NCBI GenBank assembly: GCA_035938175.1
Contig: DASZHD010000046.1
Span: forward strand, 1-64,000
DNA: 64,000 bases
Direction of reading: 5' to 3'
DNA from: DASRDE01 sp035938175
GTDB taxonomy: Bacteria > Vulcanimicrobiota > Vulcanimicrobiia > Vulcanimicrobiales > Vulcanimicrobiaceae
In this document: positions 44,759-54,336 of the stretch, piece by piece
How positions within the stretch are numbered: the first letter of the stretch is position 1
Layout of the letters: every line of letters begins with the position of its first letter
Made by a program: the position numbers and the translations under genes
Notes under the pieces: generated by a model
The model's database searches: none
The model's input: the letters and a program-made list of their open reading frames with translations, nothing else
Told to the model about the DNA's origin: nothing

Positions 44759-45476
44759 AAGATGCTCCTTTCACCCACGCTATTTGTCGGACTCATCGTA
44801 TCCTACTCTTTGCTTCCGCCAACCGTGTGACACTCGGGCAGCGATAATCGTCCCTTTGGGCATACGAGACTATTCCGAGGATGCCGCTCGGTATCCGTGT
44901 GATGGTCGGAGAGTATACGACGACTCGCGATAGAACGTCGATGTCACGGCCCAGGGTTGTAACGGCGTGTTGCTGGTTGCCCATCAGGCCTGCATCCATT
45001 AGTAGGAGTGAGCCATAAACCTGTGGTGACACGGATTCGCCATTCATCGGTGTCTCCCAGGTCCATGGGTCGCGTAGTGTACTGCGCATGACACTTGTGA
45101 CTCATTGTTACACAGTGGCGATGCCCGCTATTTCCAGTAGTGGACTGCACGCTCGCAGAACATACCGCCGCATCAGGCGATTTGCATGGCAACTCCGCAG
45201 CAGCGGTTATGGACGCTGGCCGCCAAGGCCATTCCGCCCTCACCAAAGACGCCGCGCACTGCTGCTGGTTACGAAGGGGCTCGCGCTGAAGTGTAACGTC
45301 TACTGCGCGCGCCAACGAGTGCGGCCGGCTTCGAATATCTTACAAACGCCCTCGTCGAATCGCGACGTAGTCGGACGCACCGAAAAACGCGATTTTGCAT
45401 GGTTTCACCGCGCGGCACGTCCGGTGTAACCTCCCGCCGCCAACCCTCTGACACCACCGCATGCCAAAATATCCTC
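44759..45476. other. Non-coding or unrecognised stretch at the right end of the island
   Basis: The only frames above 80 codons here (for example 44793-45089 on the minus strand) lack ribosome-binding sites and family similarity. No inverted or direct repeat of the tRNA-Asn 3' end was seen. Base composition returns to the GC-rich style near 45.1 kb, so the island boundary is probably in this stretch. Confidence 0.4.
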
Positions 45477-45965
45477 ATGGAAGAAGACAATGCCCGCAAC
45501 CGGCGGGCGCTCAAAGCGCTTATCAATGCCGGTGGCTTCATGGCGCATCGCTTTGGCGAATCCGGCTTCGTGATGCCGTTCAGCGGTAGACTGCGCGACT
45601 GGCATATTCGCGCGAACCTTTGCGGTGGGTGGCTCGCAATGAGCACGTATGTTATGGAGTTACCCGACAAAGGCCCGACGCGCTCCGGACTCCTGGAGCG
45701 GATGCTCGAACTCAACGACGTCATCAGCGTCGGAAAATTTAGCAAGCACGAGCAAGCGCTGCATCTCGACGTGGAGTACCGCCAAGAACATGTGGACGCA
45801 AGCGCGTTTAGCGGTCTTGTCGGTCTCGTGCACTCGGTTTGCGAGCAGTACTATCCCGAACTCGTCCGCATCGCAACGGGCGATACTGCGCTGCAGCAAC
45901 TGGAGGTGGCGTTCCAGCGGCCCGCGCTCGGCGCCGAATCAAAGGAGCGCCGGAAAGCGGACTAA
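45477..45965 (+). CDS. YbjN / type III secretion chaperone-like fold protein
   Basis: 162 aa from ATG 45477. Small acidic alpha/beta protein whose LLERMLELNDVISVGKFS and LHLDVEYRQEHVDASAFSGLVG resemble the YbjN/CesT-like fold (helix, three strands, helix). The longer ORF start at 45399 has no ribosome-binding support. It ends convergently with the WYL regulator gene (4-bp overlap). Function unknown; identification is by pattern only. Confidence 0.6.
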   Translation: MEEDNARNRRALKALINAGGFMAHRFGESGFVMPFSGRLRDWHIRANLCGGWLAMSTYVMELPDKGPTRSGLLERMLELNDVISVGKFSKHEQALHLDVEYRQEHVDASAFSGLVGLVHSVCEQYYPELVRIATGDTALQQLEVAFQRPALGAESKERRKAD

Positions 45966-46921
45966 CGGTACTCCGCGCAAATCTTCTCCGCGATCGCTCG
46001 CGCGTGCTCAACCGCCTGAGGCGGCGCACACACCTTCGCGTCCGCGCCAAAGCCAAAAGCCCACCGCACCACCTCGCCGACGTCGCTAACGGTAAACGTC
46101 ATCGTGGCGGAGCCGTCGTCGTGCAACTGCGTTTCCTGCGCCCGCTGCCATTCGCGCGACGTGGCCGAAGGCGCAATCGCCGGCGATAGCCACACCGAGA
46201 CGCGCTGCTCGCTCTTGCCCTGAATGAAGCCGAGCACGTCGTCGTTCAAATACTTCTGCGGAATCGGCTGCGGCGAAAATGATCCGGCTCGTTTTATCGC
46301 ACCCTGGATCGCGTCCAACGCGTAGTATTTCCAGTCGCGCGTGCCGCCCGCATCGCGAGCGAGCAAATAGTAGCGTCCCGAACGCATCACCGCGCATCCC
46401 GGCTCGACGCGCCGCTCTTTGCCCGAGTAACGGAATGTTACGCGCGCGTTGTTCGCCCATGCCGCCTGCAGCTCGTCGAAGGCCTCGGCCACGTGCGTTC
46501 CCTCGCGCAGCGCGGGCTGCAGAAAATGCAGGAACCGGCGTTCCTCGCGCGGCTCGTCGGCCTGGATCGACTGCAACTGCGCCTCCACCGGTGCTCCCAA
46601 TGCGCGCCCGGCGTCGCGAATCAGCGTCTGCAGCGCGCGGCTGCTCTTGTCGATCCCGGTCGGGCGCTGGTCGAAATCCAGCAGGCGCACGCGGTCGTGT
46701 TCGCTCTTCTCGGCAATGCGAAAGCCGGCGCGCTCGCCGATTTTCCGCAATTCCTGAAGGTCGCGCAGAACCGTGCGTTCCGATGTCCCGTATTCTTCGC
46801 ACATGCGCTCGAGCCGGATAAATTTGTTGCGCACCAGTTCCAGCAGAATGCGGATTTTGCGCTCCGTCGCCGTGCTCGGCTCCCCCGATGGCCGGCCTTT
46901 GCCCGAGATCTTCTTTGCCAT
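45962..46921 (-). CDS. WYL-domain transcriptional regulator (YafY-type)
   Basis: 319 aa from ATG 46921. The N-terminal winged helix-turn-helix includes MCEEYGTSERTVLRDLQELRKIG (about 40-62). The WYL domain (about 145-215) contains VTFRYSG, EPGCAVMRSGRYYLLARD and KYYALDAI. A WCX-like C-terminal domain ends with VVRWAFGFGADAKV. Such proteins sense nucleic acids or nucleotides and often control defence or DNA-damage genes; the nearby island is a possible target but that is inference. Confidence 0.85.
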   Translation of the reverse strand: MAKKISGKGRPSGEPSTATERKIRILLELVRNKFIRLERMCEEYGTSERTVLRDLQELRKIGERAGFRIAEKSEHDRVRLLDFDQRPTGIDKSSRALQTLIRDAGRALGAPVEAQLQSIQADEPREERRFLHFLQPALREGTHVAEAFDELQAAWANNARVTFRYSGKERRVEPGCAVMRSGRYYLLARDAGGTRDWKYYALDAIQGAIKRAGSFSPQPIPQKYLNDDVLGFIQGKSEQRVSVWLSPAIAPSATSREWQRAQETQLHDDGSATMTFTVSDVGEVVRWAFGFGADAKVCAPPQAVEHARAIAEKICAEYR

Positions 46922-46984
46922 GTGCGGGTATTGAACTCGCGCTCGCGCCAAGCCTACGGCACGCGCGCACGGTAGGCTCGCCCT

Positions 46985-47233
46985 ATGACACTCTTGATCG
47001 TTGGCCTAACGCTTTGGTTGGCCGGAAAACTGCTCGTCAAAGCGTTCGGCGCCGATCGGCCGCATTTCATCTGCCGGCACTGTGCGCGCATCAGCAGAGG
47101 CCACGATTACTGCGTGGATTGCCGGGACCTTCGGAGCACGGAATATACCGTGGGCGATTCGAACAAAGCCAAAACTGAGGGAGATCGAGGATGCCTTCAA
47201 TCTTCGGGAATTTTGTATTTGCCGCGCCCCTGA
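46985..47233 (+). CDS. Small membrane-anchored zinc-ribbon protein
   Basis: 82 aa. A hydrophobic N-terminus (LLIVGLTLWLAGKLLV) precedes a zinc knuckle with spacing CRHC...CVDC (about 30-46). The C-terminal 25 residues look less constrained. It is divergent from the WYL regulator, 63 bp apart, and ends 28 bp before the next gene. Unrecognised family. Confidence 0.45.
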   Translation: MTLLIVGLTLWLAGKLLVKAFGADRPHFICRHCARISRGHDYCVDCRDLRSTEYTVGDSNKAKTEGDRGCLQSSGILYLPRP

Positions 47234-47261
47234 ACGTTCGCGCTTTGACTTTGGCAGCGTC

Positions 47262-48083
47262 ATGCCCAAGAAACTGAAGCCTCGCCAGAAGCGCAAACCG
47301 CGCAGCGAGCGAATCTGCGGCTTACCGGTCTCTGACCGTGCGGATTATCGCGTCATTACGGCAATCGGCGATCTGCTCCGAGCCGTCGGGCGATGCCGCG
47401 CGCAACTCTTCGCCGGCGAACCGCGAACCGAACAAGAGTGCGTGAGCGCGATGCTGGGGCACGTGTATGACGCAGCCGCGTCAGCCGTCACCGGTGTGTC
47501 GATGCTGCTCAGTCACGGCGGACGTATCGCACCGTACATGATGGGCCGGCTCTGTTTCGAGTACATGGTGCGTGCCGAATACTGCGCCGCGCATCCCGAC
47601 TACGCGCAGTGGGCGCTCCGCCTGCAGTTCCTGCGCAGCAATCTGCGCTACAACGATGCGATCCTCTCGAACAAAGACAAGCGTATCATGGGCGATCGGC
47701 TGCGTCGCGAAGAGCGCTGCCTGCCCAAACTCAGCCCGCACGCGCGAGAAGAAGCGGGTCTCGTGCCGTTTCACCAGATTACGTTCACCGACATGATGCT
47801 CGACGTGCTGGATACGCACGACCCCGAAGCCTATCGCCGCCAGAGTATGCTGATGCACGCCGATCCGTATGCGATTGCCACGCTCGACGAGGTCGACGTT
47901 GCCGCCGTCAACCGCGAACTGGTCGAGGCATGCGTCGCGCTGGCGCGTATTGGTACGCTGATATACGAACGCGTGACGCTCGGGGCCATCGCCGAAGAGG
48001 AATTTCGTGCAGCGTGTGCGCGGATTGATGATCTTTCGACAGTTTACGGAAACCTAGGCGTATTGGACAAAGCTGCATCGTGA
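47262..48083 (+). CDS. Uncharacterised helical protein, DUF5677-like
   Basis: 273 aa from ATG 47262 (MPKKLKPRQKRKPRSER), a basic start followed by an all-helical protein: SAMLGHVYDAAASAVTGVSMLL, RIAPYMMGRLCFEYMVRAEYCAAH and a conserved-looking QSMLMHADPYAI. The pattern of an aromatic-rich helix with RxxFEYxxR and a later S-x-x-x-H-x-D recalls DUF5677 proteins. No catalytic role known. Confidence 0.55.
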   Translation: MPKKLKPRQKRKPRSERICGLPVSDRADYRVITAIGDLLRAVGRCRAQLFAGEPRTEQECVSAMLGHVYDAAASAVTGVSMLLSHGGRIAPYMMGRLCFEYMVRAEYCAAHPDYAQWALRLQFLRSNLRYNDAILSNKDKRIMGDRLRREERCLPKLSPHAREEAGLVPFHQITFTDMMLDVLDTHDPEAYRRQSMLMHADPYAIATLDEVDVAAVNRELVEACVALARIGTLIYERVTLGAIAEEEFRAACARIDDLSTVYGNLGVLDKAAS

Positions 48084-48198
48084 CGATCAAAGCAGGGAAA
48101 CGACTATGAACGCGACTTCTGACTGGCAATACGAAATGGCCGTCGCTGAGTTCGTCCGCACTGGAGCACAGCTTATTCCAACCGAAGCCGATACCGAC

Positions 48199-49269
48199 TC
48201 ACTGGGCAGGTTTAATCAAGTAGTTTCCGTTTGGCCCCGATGCGACGAAGTCACCATCCGAGCTCACACCTTGATACGCGTTGCTGTAGTTGCCCGATGG
48301 AGAAATATACTTCGATAGATTAGGAACGAGAGTGCCGTTGAAATAACCGAAAACTGATTGGCTTAATTTCGGGGAACTATAATTGCCAATGACTCGGTTC
48401 GAGTCGTCAATACCCACCGGGGTGATGAAGTCTTTTGTGGAATTCATGCCTTTGATTATGGTAAGGCTGCCGTTATTGTCTAGATATCCTTCAGCCCAGT
48501 CGCCAACCATACCGTCGCCGTGATATATTGCGCCAGTTACGATACCCATATCGTTTATCCAAACGGCATCTGTTGTATTTCGCTTTGGCAGCAGTGCCGT
48601 AACCGATTGACCGTGTCCGGTGAATGCGGCGCGCGCAATGTAGCCGAACTCTGCTTCGGTAAAGGCATAACGCCCCAAAGCGTTGACGCTATCGACGCCC
48701 GGAAAGCCGGTTTCGGGTCCGAATATCTTCGCAGGGGTTCCGTCTTTGTAAAAGCGAGCCAAGTACGGATTCGGGACATTGTTCGGTCCACCGACGCCAT
48801 AAATGTCTCCGGCTTCGCTAATGCCTGTAGCAATGGAAAAGAAATTCGGTTGACCGGCCTGAGGTCGTGGAGACGCGAGTACTTTAACAAGCCCGTTCGC
48901 CCAATACAGTGCGACGCTGCTGCCGCACCAGCCAACGGCCTCACCGTGCGAGTTTGAGCCGAGGACAGATGCGCCGGTTGTACAGCCCGAACTTGCCGGC
49001 AGTATTTGCACCTTCCCGTCTTTATAGATCGCCCCATTATTACCGGACGACCCAACAACGTCGCCGTCCCTCATCATCGCGGACGGAGTGAAGGACGTAG
49101 GCAAAAGTGTAGCAGTATAGCGCGGGATGGCAGACGTGATGATGTTGCTGAACTGATGGCTTGACCGGAGGGTGCTGGGCTCCGGCGCAAAGACCGTAGT
49201 AGAGCTTGCGCATGCAGACAAAACACACGCTAGAACGGTCGTCGTAATGAGTACCAGACGGAGACACAT
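48199..49269 (-). CDS. HAF-repeat extracellular lipoprotein
   Basis: 356 aa with a lipoprotein signal (VLACVLSAC, Cys about 20). The mature protein is a series of HAF-type repeats, each with a D-x-N-xx-G-x-V-x-G turn, e.g. ISEAGDIYGVGG, INDMGIVTGAIY, IDDSNRVIGNYSS and VSSDGDFVASG. These predict a beta-propeller-like surface protein. GC is clearly lower than its neighbours. It starts abruptly against a plus-strand frame at 48106, suggesting an inserted block. Confidence 0.75.
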   Translation of the reverse strand: MCLRLVLITTTVLACVLSACASSTTVFAPEPSTLRSSHQFSNIITSAIPRYTATLLPTSFTPSAMMRDGDVVGSSGNNGAIYKDGKVQILPASSGCTTGASVLGSNSHGEAVGWCGSSVALYWANGLVKVLASPRPQAGQPNFFSIATGISEAGDIYGVGGPNNVPNPYLARFYKDGTPAKIFGPETGFPGVDSVNALGRYAFTEAEFGYIARAAFTGHGQSVTALLPKRNTTDAVWINDMGIVTGAIYHGDGMVGDWAEGYLDNNGSLTIIKGMNSTKDFITPVGIDDSNRVIGNYSSPKLSQSVFGYFNGTLVPNLSKYISPSGNYSNAYQGVSSDGDFVASGPNGNYLIKPAQ

Positions 49270-49604
49270 ACGTTTAACCTCGCAGTACTGTTCGTCAGCG
49301 CCCCTGGGGAATATGCCTAATACGAATGCTTTCTAAAGCCACGTAGCGCGGTGCGCCTTACATCGGTGCGCAGAACGTAAGCGCGGTGTCCGATGACAGA
49401 GGTCGGCGACTAGAGACACCTCGACTCTAAGGGCGTGGACATTCCCATCGTAACACGTTTGGCCTCTGCTCAATATGGGACTTCCGAAACTCTTCGAAAT
49501 GGGGGTTGGGCTCCGGCGATGGAGTGAGTCAGACCTCCCCCGTTCGTTTCCCGCGTTTTTCTCACAGGCCGCGTACCGTTAAGGCACGACGCAAGAGGTA
49601 AAAC
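49270..49604. other. Intergenic stretch, nothing recognised
   Basis: No ORF, repeat copy or clear terminator. GTTAAGGCACGACGCAAGAGG (49577-49597) may supply the ribosome-binding site (AAGAGG) for the next gene. Confidence 0.4.
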
Positions 49605-50264
49605 ATGCGTAACAGTCTTATCCCTGTGGCCCTCTCGGTGGCAGCATATGCCGCATTCGTGCGTCCGCGCATCCTGCGATGGGGCGCTACCGATGAAGAA
49701 GTGAACGCGCCGTTCCCGGGCGCGGATCTCGTGCCGGCCGGCGTGCGCGGTGCAACCATGGCGACGACGATCGATGCTCCGCCGGCGAAAGTCTGGCCGT
49801 GGCTCGTCCAGATGGGTTACGGACGCGCAGGTTGGTACAGCTGGGATTACCTCGACAACCTTGGACGGCACAGCGCGCAAACGATGCACCCGGAATGGCA
49901 GAACGTCAAAACCGGCGAGTATCTTTCCGGACCGAACGTCAGCGAACCCGAGCGTACGGCGTGGGAAGTTGCGGCCCTGGAACCGCAGCGGTTCCTCGGC
50001 CTTCGATCGCGTATTCGCGGCAGTGAATCATTATGGGCGTTTTGGCTGAAGGAACTTCCCGGCAAGAAAACGCGTCTGATCGTAAGCGGCTATTGGCGAA
50101 CCGATCCCGCATGGCTGCGTCCGGTTCTCAGTTTTGCATTTCTCGAGTGGGCACATTGGATAATGCAGATGAAGCAGTTCGCCGAGATAAAGCAGCGCGT
50201 CGCGAAGTCGACCACAGTCCAGGAAATCTCAAGCGAGACGCTCGCGTTCACCCTCCCTCGATGA
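49605..50264 (+). CDS. SRPBCC-family protein with N-terminal hydrophobic anchor
   Basis: 219 aa. A short hydrophobic N-terminus (LIPVALSVAAYAAFV) precedes a START/SRPBCC-like domain: ATMATTIDAPPAKVWPWLVQMG (about 50-71) is the classic entry strand and helix, followed by GYGRAGWYSWDYLDN. Members bind hydrophobic ligands; function here unknown. It overlaps the convergent response regulator gene by 17 bp. Confidence 0.72.
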   Translation: MRNSLIPVALSVAAYAAFVRPRILRWGATDEEVNAPFPGADLVPAGVRGATMATTIDAPPAKVWPWLVQMGYGRAGWYSWDYLDNLGRHSAQTMHPEWQNVKTGEYLSGPNVSEPERTAWEVAALEPQRFLGLRSRIRGSESLWAFWLKELPGKKTRLIVSGYWRTDPAWLRPVLSFAFLEWAHWIMQMKQFAEIKQRVAKSTTVQEISSETLAFTLPR

Positions 50265-51012
50265 GCCTGCGAATCTGTTCTGCATACGCCCGGCTCGAAT
50301 TCAGCTTAGTTCCGTTCCGCAAGACGATTACGTACTCGCCGTGAGTCCACGGTTCCAATCTGAAAATCCGGTCGGCATTGATCACGACCGATCGATGTAC
50401 GCGGATAAATCCGTGAGGCGACAACCGTTCCTCAAAAGCTGTGAGCGCCTCACGCGTGCGCAGCGTCGCAGTTCCGCTGTGAATGACGGTATAATTCCCG
50501 TCGGCCTGCAGCCAATCGATTTCGGATGCACCGATGAAACGCACGCCTTCTTGCGTTTTCACCGCAAGGCGTTCGGCCCCGGCGTTTCGGGCGGCCACCG
50601 CCCGAAGTAACCCTTCGATGTCGTACGGCGCGGAGGCGGGATCGGCAAGCCGTTCTCGTGCGCGATTGAGCGCACTGCCGAACCGCTCGGCCGAGTACGG
50701 TTTCAGCAAATAATCGATCGCGTTTACGTCAAACGCGCGAATCGCATACGCATCGTACGCCGTGACGAAAATGATGCCGCGAGGCCGTTCGTCGGCGCTC
50801 AGCGCTTCAAGCACGCCGAAGCCGTCGAGTTCCGGCATTTGAATGTCCAGAAACAGCAAAGCCGGATGCTCGCGCCGTATGTGCTCGACTGCGCCGCGCC
50901 CCTCCGACGCTTCGAAGACGACGTCCACGTCGTCGAACGCTTGCAGCAAATCCCGGACGCGCGCGCGTGCCGGCTCTTCATCGTCAACGATCCCGGCACG
51001 AAGCGTCCGCAT
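50248..51012 (-). CDS. LytTR-family response regulator
   Basis: 254 aa from ATG 51012; the longer frame overlaps the kinase gene. The receiver domain has acidic pair DDEEP (9-13), phospho-acceptor Asp in LFLDIQMPELDG (about 55) and Lys in YLLKPY (about 105). The LytTR DNA-binding domain (about 150-254) contains IDWLQADGNYTVIH, HGFIRVHRSVVIN and LNSSRAYAEQIRRLI. It starts one base after the kinase stop. Regulates unknown targets, often surface or extracellular functions. Confidence 0.92.
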   Translation of the reverse strand: MRTLRAGIVDDEEPARARVRDLLQAFDDVDVVFEASEGRGAVEHIRREHPALLFLDIQMPELDGFGVLEALSADERPRGIIFVTAYDAYAIRAFDVNAIDYLLKPYSAERFGSALNRARERLADPASAPYDIEGLLRAVAARNAGAERLAVKTQEGVRFIGASEIDWLQADGNYTVIHSGTATLRTREALTAFEERLSPHGFIRVHRSVVINADRIFRLEPWTHGEYVIVLRNGTKLNSSRAYAEQIRRLIEGG

Positions 51013-51013
51013 T

Positions 51014-52102
51014 CTATGAAGCGGCGGATGCCGGAGCCGCGAGCCCGATGCGCCGGGGAATTCGCACGGTGACTTCCGTGCCGCCGCCCTCGACATCGCG
51101 CAGTTGCAGGCTTGCGGCCTCGCCGTAGAGTTGCAAGAGCCGCTTGCGGATATTCGATAATCCGAGTCCCTCGCGGAACTCGGCGCGCGGTGGAAGGCCG
51201 CGCCCATTGTCGGCGACGCGCAGCACCAGCATATCGTCTTGCGCCGCCGCGGTGATGCGCACGTTCGTCGTCTTCGACGATTCGTTCAGTCCATGCCGTA
51301 CCGTGTTTTCAACCAGCGGCTGCAACACGAAACTGGGCACGCGCTCGCCGAGCAGCGCGGCATCGACGTCGACGTTCGCCGCCAGGCGATCGCCGAATCG
51401 CGCCCGCATGATCTCCAAATACGCCTCGAGCATTCGGATCTCCGAATCCAAGCGGGCTTCTTGACTGCCGTCGTTGGCCAGCGTGAGGCGAAGCATATCG
51501 CTCAGCCGTTCCAACATTCGCTGCGCGGCGGAGACGTCGCGCTGCATGAGCGAGCTGATGCTGTTGAGTGTATTGAACAAAAAGTGCGGATGGATCTGCG
51601 CGCGCAACGCATCGAGCTGCGCGTGCGAGAGTTGCGCCTCCAGCTGTGTCGCCTGAAGCTCGCGCGCACGCGCGATCCGGTAGTATTCCATCGCATAAAG
51701 AAGTACGACGAATGAAAGCTGGCCGATAAAAACCCCGAACACCTCGTCGATCACGGTTTTCGCGAACGTCCAGTGGGTGCCGAAGATCGCGTTTTCCAGC
51801 GGAATCCAGATCGCGTATTTCGGAACGACTGAAAACACCAAAATGACCGCATACAGTAAGACTTTTGCGGGCAAGTGCGGACGCACCAGCGGCACCCGTC
51901 GTACGAGCCAAATGTACATGGGCGTGAGCAATCCGCACGACCACCAATTCAATAGCCCGGTTCCAAGGGCGTAACCCATCGTGACGGGATGGCCGGCGGC
52001 GCCGGCAGAGGCGTAGGACTGTACACCGTCCAGCAGCCCGATGACCGTGAAAAGGGTGCCGTAAAGCGCAAAATCGCTCCGCAAGCGCGCCGCGCGGTTC
52101 AT
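51014..52102 (-). CDS. LytS/YehU-type sensor histidine kinase
   Basis: 362 aa from ATG 52102. The N-terminal ~145 residues have four to five hydrophobic helices. The His_kinase domain has the phosphorylated His in QIHPHFLFNTLNSISSL (about 170-186). The ATP-binding lid shows PLVENTVRHGLNE, VADNGRGL and GLGLSNIRKRL. It phosphorylates the adjacent LytTR regulator; the two stop/start codons are one base apart. Confidence 0.92.
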   Translation of the reverse strand: MNRAARLRSDFALYGTLFTVIGLLDGVQSYASAGAAGHPVTMGYALGTGLLNWWSCGLLTPMYIWLVRRVPLVRPHLPAKVLLYAVILVFSVVPKYAIWIPLENAIFGTHWTFAKTVIDEVFGVFIGQLSFVVLLYAMEYYRIARARELQATQLEAQLSHAQLDALRAQIHPHFLFNTLNSISSLMQRDVSAAQRMLERLSDMLRLTLANDGSQEARLDSEIRMLEAYLEIMRARFGDRLAANVDVDAALLGERVPSFVLQPLVENTVRHGLNESSKTTNVRITAAAQDDMLVLRVADNGRGLPPRAEFREGLGLSNIRKRLLQLYGEAASLQLRDVEGGGTEVTVRIPRRIGLAAPASAAS

Positions 52103-52234
52103 TACACAAGTGTATCCGTTCCGGGCGTGCGGGAAAAGCGGCGCCGTCACGCGGTGCCGGCGTCTCGCAACCGCTTGCGTCCCTTCCGCCCCAGACTCGT
52201 GGCCCAAGCCGGTCGACCGCACTATTCTGGCGCC

Positions 52235-54292
52235 ATGAATCGCCGCGCCGGGCTCCTCTTCACTGCATGTGCAGCATACGCCGTTCTCACGTGTACGGCT
52301 GCACAAGCCATCGGCCTTCGCATACCCAAAGCCCTAGCGGCACCGCACGTCGACGGGACGCTTCGCGATCCCGAGTGGACCCGAGGGACGCGCGTGACCC
52401 TGGACTACAACCTGCGCACGCATACGGCAGCGCCCGAAGCGACGACTGCCTATGTCATGAGCGACGACAGCTTTGTGTACGTTGCCTTCGAAGCCAATCA
52501 ACGCGCACCGATTCGAGTTTCGCAATACACCAACAACGTCGGGTGCTGCGTGGACGATTCGGTTCAAATCGACTTGTGGCCGAACGGCCCCAGCGGATTC
52601 CGTTATCTGTTCATCGCGACGCCCATCGGCACGCGGTATCAGTATTCGAGTGAAAACAACGTCTACGAGCCGGACTGGTCCGCCGTTGGAAAGCTCGTGC
52701 CGGGCGGCTATGTCGTGACGATGAAAATTCCGCTCGCGGTAATGCATGGAACCGGATCGGGTGCTTGGCGCGTGCAGTTTGCGCGCGTCGTTCAAGCCAC
52801 CAACGACGACATCGTGTGGAGCTACGGACCGCCGCAGCAAAACCACAACGACGTAAACTACGCCGCGCCTGCGCAAGGTTTGCCGCTTCTGGCGGCGCAT
52901 CGCCCAAAGCCGCGCGCCGGCGTATACACGTTGGGGCAAGCCGGATCGAGTTTCGCAGGCGGGGTGAAGGCACGCGGCGGTGCGGACATCTCGTTCCCGG
53001 TGCTTCCGGGTACGTCGCTCGTCGCCGCAATCCATCCCGATTTCTCGGACGTGGAAGTGGATCAGCAAAGCATCGCGCCGACCGCATTTGTCCGGCAAGT
53101 AAATGAAGTGCGTCCGTTCTTCACCCAGGGAGCGAATTTCTACAACACGACGCCGTATTGTCCGCAATGCCCGGGCTCGCAGCTCTACACGCCCGGCATA
53201 CCGACGCCGCAGAACGGTTTTGCGCTTGAGGGTCAGCGCGGATTGTTCAGCTACGCTGCATTCGATGCGCTCGGCACCGATCGCGACGATACCGCCCAAG
53301 TGCTGAATTACACTTCGCCAAATCAAGAAAATCGTCTTACCGCTCAGCGCGGAAGCACCAGTATGCCGAACCTCAACGACGTGACGCTCGGAGCCTCGTA
53401 CACGCACGATAACTTGAAGAACTTTGCGCAGTGGATTCGGTATGGTACCGACAGCGGTACGAATGTTCTCGCGGGCGATCGTGCTCAGCGGTACGAAGCC
53501 GGCGCATCGGCGTATACACCGACCAGCGCGCTTTCCGTAACGTTGCGAAAGATCGGCGCGTATTATAATCCGGTTGACGGATACGTCAACAATCCGGACA
53601 TCGCCGGATACGACGTCGCAGCCAACAAAACGTGGAGACTCAGCGGGACGTCCTCATTCAAAGAGTTCGACCTCAGCGGCAACCTCGACCGCTACCATGG
53701 CTATCGCGATGGGCTCAGCCAGAGCGATCAATATCTGCTTGCGCAAGCCACGACGAAAAACAATTGGAGCATCGCCGCTTCGACCGGCTCGTCGTACTTG
53801 CGCTTGAACGATGGCGTGTTCTCGCCCGTCACCGGGAGCCAGGGAGTCGCCGTGTACTACAACTACGGTGCGGCAACGCAGTCGTTCGTGCAATTCGAAA
53901 CCGGCCGCTTCGGGCCCGGCCGCCTGAATTCGTGGACGCGCGTTGCAGCGCTCCGTCTGGGCGCGCGGGGAACGCTAGGACTGGATCTCGACAATACGCA
54001 GCAAGGCACGCTCTCGACGACCTATTCGCAATGGCTGGAGCGCGTTTCGTTCAATCTCCAAAGCGGTCCCGACGAGTCGTTTGGCGTCGGAGTGCGCCGG
54101 ATAATCGGTACGCCGCCGATGCTCGATACGGTGCCCCAATTTCAAAACGGCTCCAACATCGCGATTTCCTATCACCGCAAAATGAGCGCGGGGGAACTTT
54201 ACGCGGTATACGGTGACGCTGCTGCGTTCTCGACAGTGCCCGCGTTTTTGGTAAAGTTTATCCGTTACGTGGGCGGACAGAAGGGGACGTAG
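52235..54292 (+). CDS. CBM9-like/DUF5916-type secreted beta-barrel protein
   Basis: 685 aa from ATG 52235, giving a signal peptide (LLFTACAAYAVLTCTAAQA). Residues about 28-200 are a carbohydrate-binding family 9-like domain (PHVDGTLRDPEWTRGTRV, and SFVYVAFEANQ). The remaining ~450 residues resemble DUF5916, with alternating beta strands predicted to form an outer-membrane barrel, including FSDVEVDQQSIAPTAFVRQVNEVRPFF. Such proteins are often near proteases or two-component systems; function unknown. Confidence 0.78.
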   Translation: MNRRAGLLFTACAAYAVLTCTAAQAIGLRIPKALAAPHVDGTLRDPEWTRGTRVTLDYNLRTHTAAPEATTAYVMSDDSFVYVAFEANQRAPIRVSQYTNNVGCCVDDSVQIDLWPNGPSGFRYLFIATPIGTRYQYSSENNVYEPDWSAVGKLVPGGYVVTMKIPLAVMHGTGSGAWRVQFARVVQATNDDIVWSYGPPQQNHNDVNYAAPAQGLPLLAAHRPKPRAGVYTLGQAGSSFAGGVKARGGADISFPVLPGTSLVAAIHPDFSDVEVDQQSIAPTAFVRQVNEVRPFFTQGANFYNTTPYCPQCPGSQLYTPGIPTPQNGFALEGQRGLFSYAAFDALGTDRDDTAQVLNYTSPNQENRLTAQRGSTSMPNLNDVTLGASYTHDNLKNFAQWIRYGTDSGTNVLAGDRAQRYEAGASAYTPTSALSVTLRKIGAYYNPVDGYVNNPDIAGYDVAANKTWRLSGTSSFKEFDLSGNLDRYHGYRDGLSQSDQYLLAQATTKNNWSIAASTGSSYLRLNDGVFSPVTGSQGVAVYYNYGAATQSFVQFETGRFGPGRLNSWTRVAALRLGARGTLGLDLDNTQQGTLSTTYSQWLERVSFNLQSGPDESFGVGVRRIIGTPPMLDTVPQFQNGSNIAISYHRKMSAGELYAVYGDAAAFSTVPAFLVKFIRYVGGQKGT

Positions 54293-54336
54293 CCGCCCGG
54301 GCAGGCCTGATAGCGACCTGCTCGAAACCCGCGCCG

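Noticed and set aside
33424..45476. Direct repeat of the tRNA-Asn 3' end as an island attachment site
   Set aside because: I scanned by eye for TCCAGCATCCGGAGCCA-like sequence at the far end and found none; a short or decayed copy could be missed.
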